7,051 bases of DNA from an uncultured Bacteroidales bacterium (lineage in GTDB: Bacteria > Bacteroidota > Bacteroidia > Bacteroidales > UBA932): NCBI GenBank assembly GCA_937890845.1, contig CALADR010000339.1, positions 1-7,051 of the forward strand, written 5' to 3'. Positions 5,708-7,051 of the stretch are shown in pieces (positions within the stretch are counted from its first letter, which is position 1; the number at the start of each line of letters is the position of its first letter). The position numbers and the translations under genes were made by a program. The notes beneath the pieces were generated by a model, which ran no database searches, was not told the DNA's origin, and saw only the letters and a list, made by a program, of their open reading frames with translations.

Positions 5708-6982
5708 TTAAAGTGTAGTCAATTCTATATTACGCCATGCAACTTTGATACCTCCACCTGAATGTATCTGCAATGCAACGCGTCCCTTGCCTGCTCCGAT
5801 AGCTGCATCGGTAATATCAACCATCTGCTCTCCGTTGAGCCATGTCTTTACATTATCTCCCTGAAGTCTGATTCTCAATGTATTCCAATCTCCATACTTG
5901 AGAATACCCTCTTTTTCATCAGGAATCTGAACCAGCCACCCGCGTCCGTAGGACTCATATATACCACCTGTATCACAATTCTCGGGAGCTACCTCAACCT
6001 GCCATCCGTGAACTCTGGCTACCGGTTCTACCCAAGAGCGGATAAATACACCGCTGTTACCATCTTTCTCCTGTCTGAATTCTACAGTAAGGTCATAATC
6101 ATCAAAATATTCCCTTGTAGCAAGATAGCCATACTCCTTATCAGGGCCGCTCTCGCAAATAAGAAGGCCGTTTTCCACATACCATCTTTCAGAACCGTAA
6201 GCTTCCCAGCCAGACAAATCATTTCCATTGAAAAGCTTTACTGTCTTTCCTGCTCTGCGCGGAAGTTCCTTTATCTTTATATTGCGGAAAGAAGCCGGAT
6301 ATCCGTGATCCTGAAGGCATATCTGTCCTGATTTTGCAAGTCCGTACTCAGGGGCACCAGCCCACTTGCCGCTGTTCTTCCTTGCAAACCAGTCCTCAGT
6401 CCAAGCCTCAAACTCGAGTATTTTCTCACCGTTGAGCCAATGCTCGACATGACCGTTATCAAAGACAATCCTGGAATTATTCCATTCACCGTAAGGATTG
6501 ACCTTCATCTTTGACTCATCCGGAAGATACATAGCATAATCGACCCCCAGCTTCTGCCAAGGCTCAAGTTCTTCAGGAAAGTTAGGGACATCTATCAGTT
6601 GATACTCAGGCCCAGTGACATAAGGAACCTTGAATTCCGGACGTTCAACCACATGGTACAGCATGCCGCTGTTACCTCCCTTTGAAAGTTTCCAATCCCA
6701 GGACAGGATGAAATTCTCATATTGTCTGTCAGTAACAATGTATCCGCTTGCATCGTCTCCGGTACCCTTAGCCTGGATACAGCCATCAACAACATGCCAC
6801 GGAACTGTAAGTGAATCACCGTTATAGTCACGCCACCCGTCAAGTGTCTTTCCGTCAAACAGGAGTTTCCATCCTTCTTCTTTTTCCTGCTTCGTAAGTG
6901 TATTGTGAGAGGTGCAGGAAGCCAATGCCGACAGCAATACCGCTGCCGAAGACATCATAGTAACAAATCGTGTCATTTTCAT
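5708..6982 (-). CDS. Lipoprotein with two DUF1080 (3-keto-disaccharide hydrolase-like) domains
   Basis: A 424-residue predicted lipoprotein: basic start MKMTR, hydrophobic core, lipobox LASC with lipidated C23. The residues just after Cys (TSHNT) lack the acidic run of the Bacteroidota surface-export signal, so inner-leaflet or periplasm-facing anchoring is as likely as surface display. Two PF06439-type jelly-roll domains follow: domain 1 about 38-240, opening LFDGKTLDGW with GNSGMLYHV (103-111), GPEYQLID (124-131), HWLNGEKILEFE and LQDHGYP; domain 2 about 248-423, opening LFNGNDLSGW with GNSGVFIRS (308-316), GWQVEVAP (326-333), TWLNGEQM and LQIHSGG. Characterised relatives act on 3-keto-glycosides or related sugar intermediates, so a role in glycoside breakdown via C3 oxidation is inferred; the substrate is unknown. 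The domains differ considerably, so this is an old fusion or duplication. A possible upstream gene ends 37 nt before the ATG. The leader has no Shine-Dalgarno. Confidence 0.9.
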   Translation of the reverse strand: MKMTRFVTMMSSAAVLLSALASCTSHNTLTKQEKEEGWKLLFDGKTLDGWRDYNGDSLTVPWHVVDGCIQAKGTGDDASGYIVTDRQYENFILSWDWKLSKGGNSGMLYHVVERPEFKVPYVTGPEYQLIDVPNFPEELEPWQKLGVDYAMYLPDESKMKVNPYGEWNNSRIVFDNGHVEHWLNGEKILEFEAWTEDWFARKNSGKWAGAPEYGLAKSGQICLQDHGYPASFRNIKIKELPRRAGKTVKLFNGNDLSGWEAYGSERWYVENGLLICESGPDKEYGYLATREYFDDYDLTVEFRQEKDGNSGVFIRSWVEPVARVHGWQVEVAPENCDTGGIYESYGRGWLVQIPDEKEGILKYGDWNTLRIRLQGDNVKTWLNGEQMVDITDAAIGAGKGRVALQIHSGGGIKVAWRNIELTTL

Positions 6983-7019
6983 AGTCTGTTCTAAGAAACT
7001 GTTTGAATAAAATCAACTA

Positions 7020-7051
7020 TCATTTTACAAACTGCGCCTTGAGCGCCTCTA
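7020..7051 (-). CDS. Possible C-terminal tail of an upstream gene (partial)
   Basis: On the minus strand the right edge can be read as EALKAQFVK followed by TGA (7022-7020), which looks like an ordinary C-terminal helix. The other two frames either stop early (TAG at the edge and TAA nearby) or give an unlikely peptide running into the leader of the next gene. If real, the gene would lie 37 nt upstream of the DUF1080 gene and probably share its transcript. Nine codons cannot identify the product, and the stretch could simply be non-coding leader. Confidence 0.35.
   Translation of the reverse strand, partial: EALKAQFVK

Noticed and set aside
5762..6331. 189-codon plus-strand frame opposite the DUF1080 gene
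   Set aside because: The minus-strand frame contains two recognisable DUF1080 domains across the whole stretch; the opposite frame has no recognisable motifs or leader.

Overview
The window looks like a chromosomal, mostly housekeeping segment of a Bacteroidota genome, most likely order Bacteroidales. Reasons: the Ndk, endonuclease III, antiporter and long RluA-type proteins resemble Bacteroidales members of their families as I remember them; there are no clear Shine-Dalgarno sequences ahead of the starts; TAnnTTTG-type -7 boxes occur between the divergent genes at the left; and a two-domain DUF1080 lipoprotein is present. Base composition is moderately AT-rich with many ATA and AGA/AGG codons. 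Genus cannot be decided from the sequence alone.

Layout, left to right. (1) 1-462, minus strand: the 5' part of a secreted TPR-type protein that runs off the left edge. (2) 463-608: a divergent intergenic region with a candidate -7 box on each strand. (3) 609-5137, plus strand: a tightly packed four-gene run of ftsE, nth (endonuclease III), a CPA1 K+/H+-type antiporter and a long RluA-family pseudouridine synthase. Neighbouring genes overlap by 35 nt, abut with 0 nt, and overlap by 11 nt, so they are almost certainly one transcript. (4) 5116-5154: a hairpin with T-rich flanks on both strands. It overlaps the end of the synthase gene and can terminate both converging transcripts. (5) 5175-5636, minus strand: ndk. 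(6) 5664-5697: a strong hairpin between ndk and the gene upstream of it. (7) 5708-6982, minus strand: a lipoprotein with two DUF1080 (3-keto-disaccharide hydrolase-like) domains. (8) 7020-7051, minus strand: a possible last few codons of another gene, 37 nt upstream of the lipoprotein gene.

The plus-strand run joins unrelated jobs: envelope/division ATPase, DNA base-excision repair, monovalent cation homeostasis and RNA modification. This looks like a housekeeping operon rather than a pathway. Ndk supplies NTPs/dNTPs. The DUF1080 lipoprotein points to envelope-located carbohydrate metabolism, probably continuing beyond the right edge. I saw no CRISPR array, tRNA or rRNA gene, insertion sequence, phage gene, toxin-antitoxin pair or defence cassette. 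I do not see convincing evidence for a new multi-gene system. The most notable points are the synthase's uncharacterised N-terminal half, the unequal double DUF1080 architecture and the shared bidirectional terminator.
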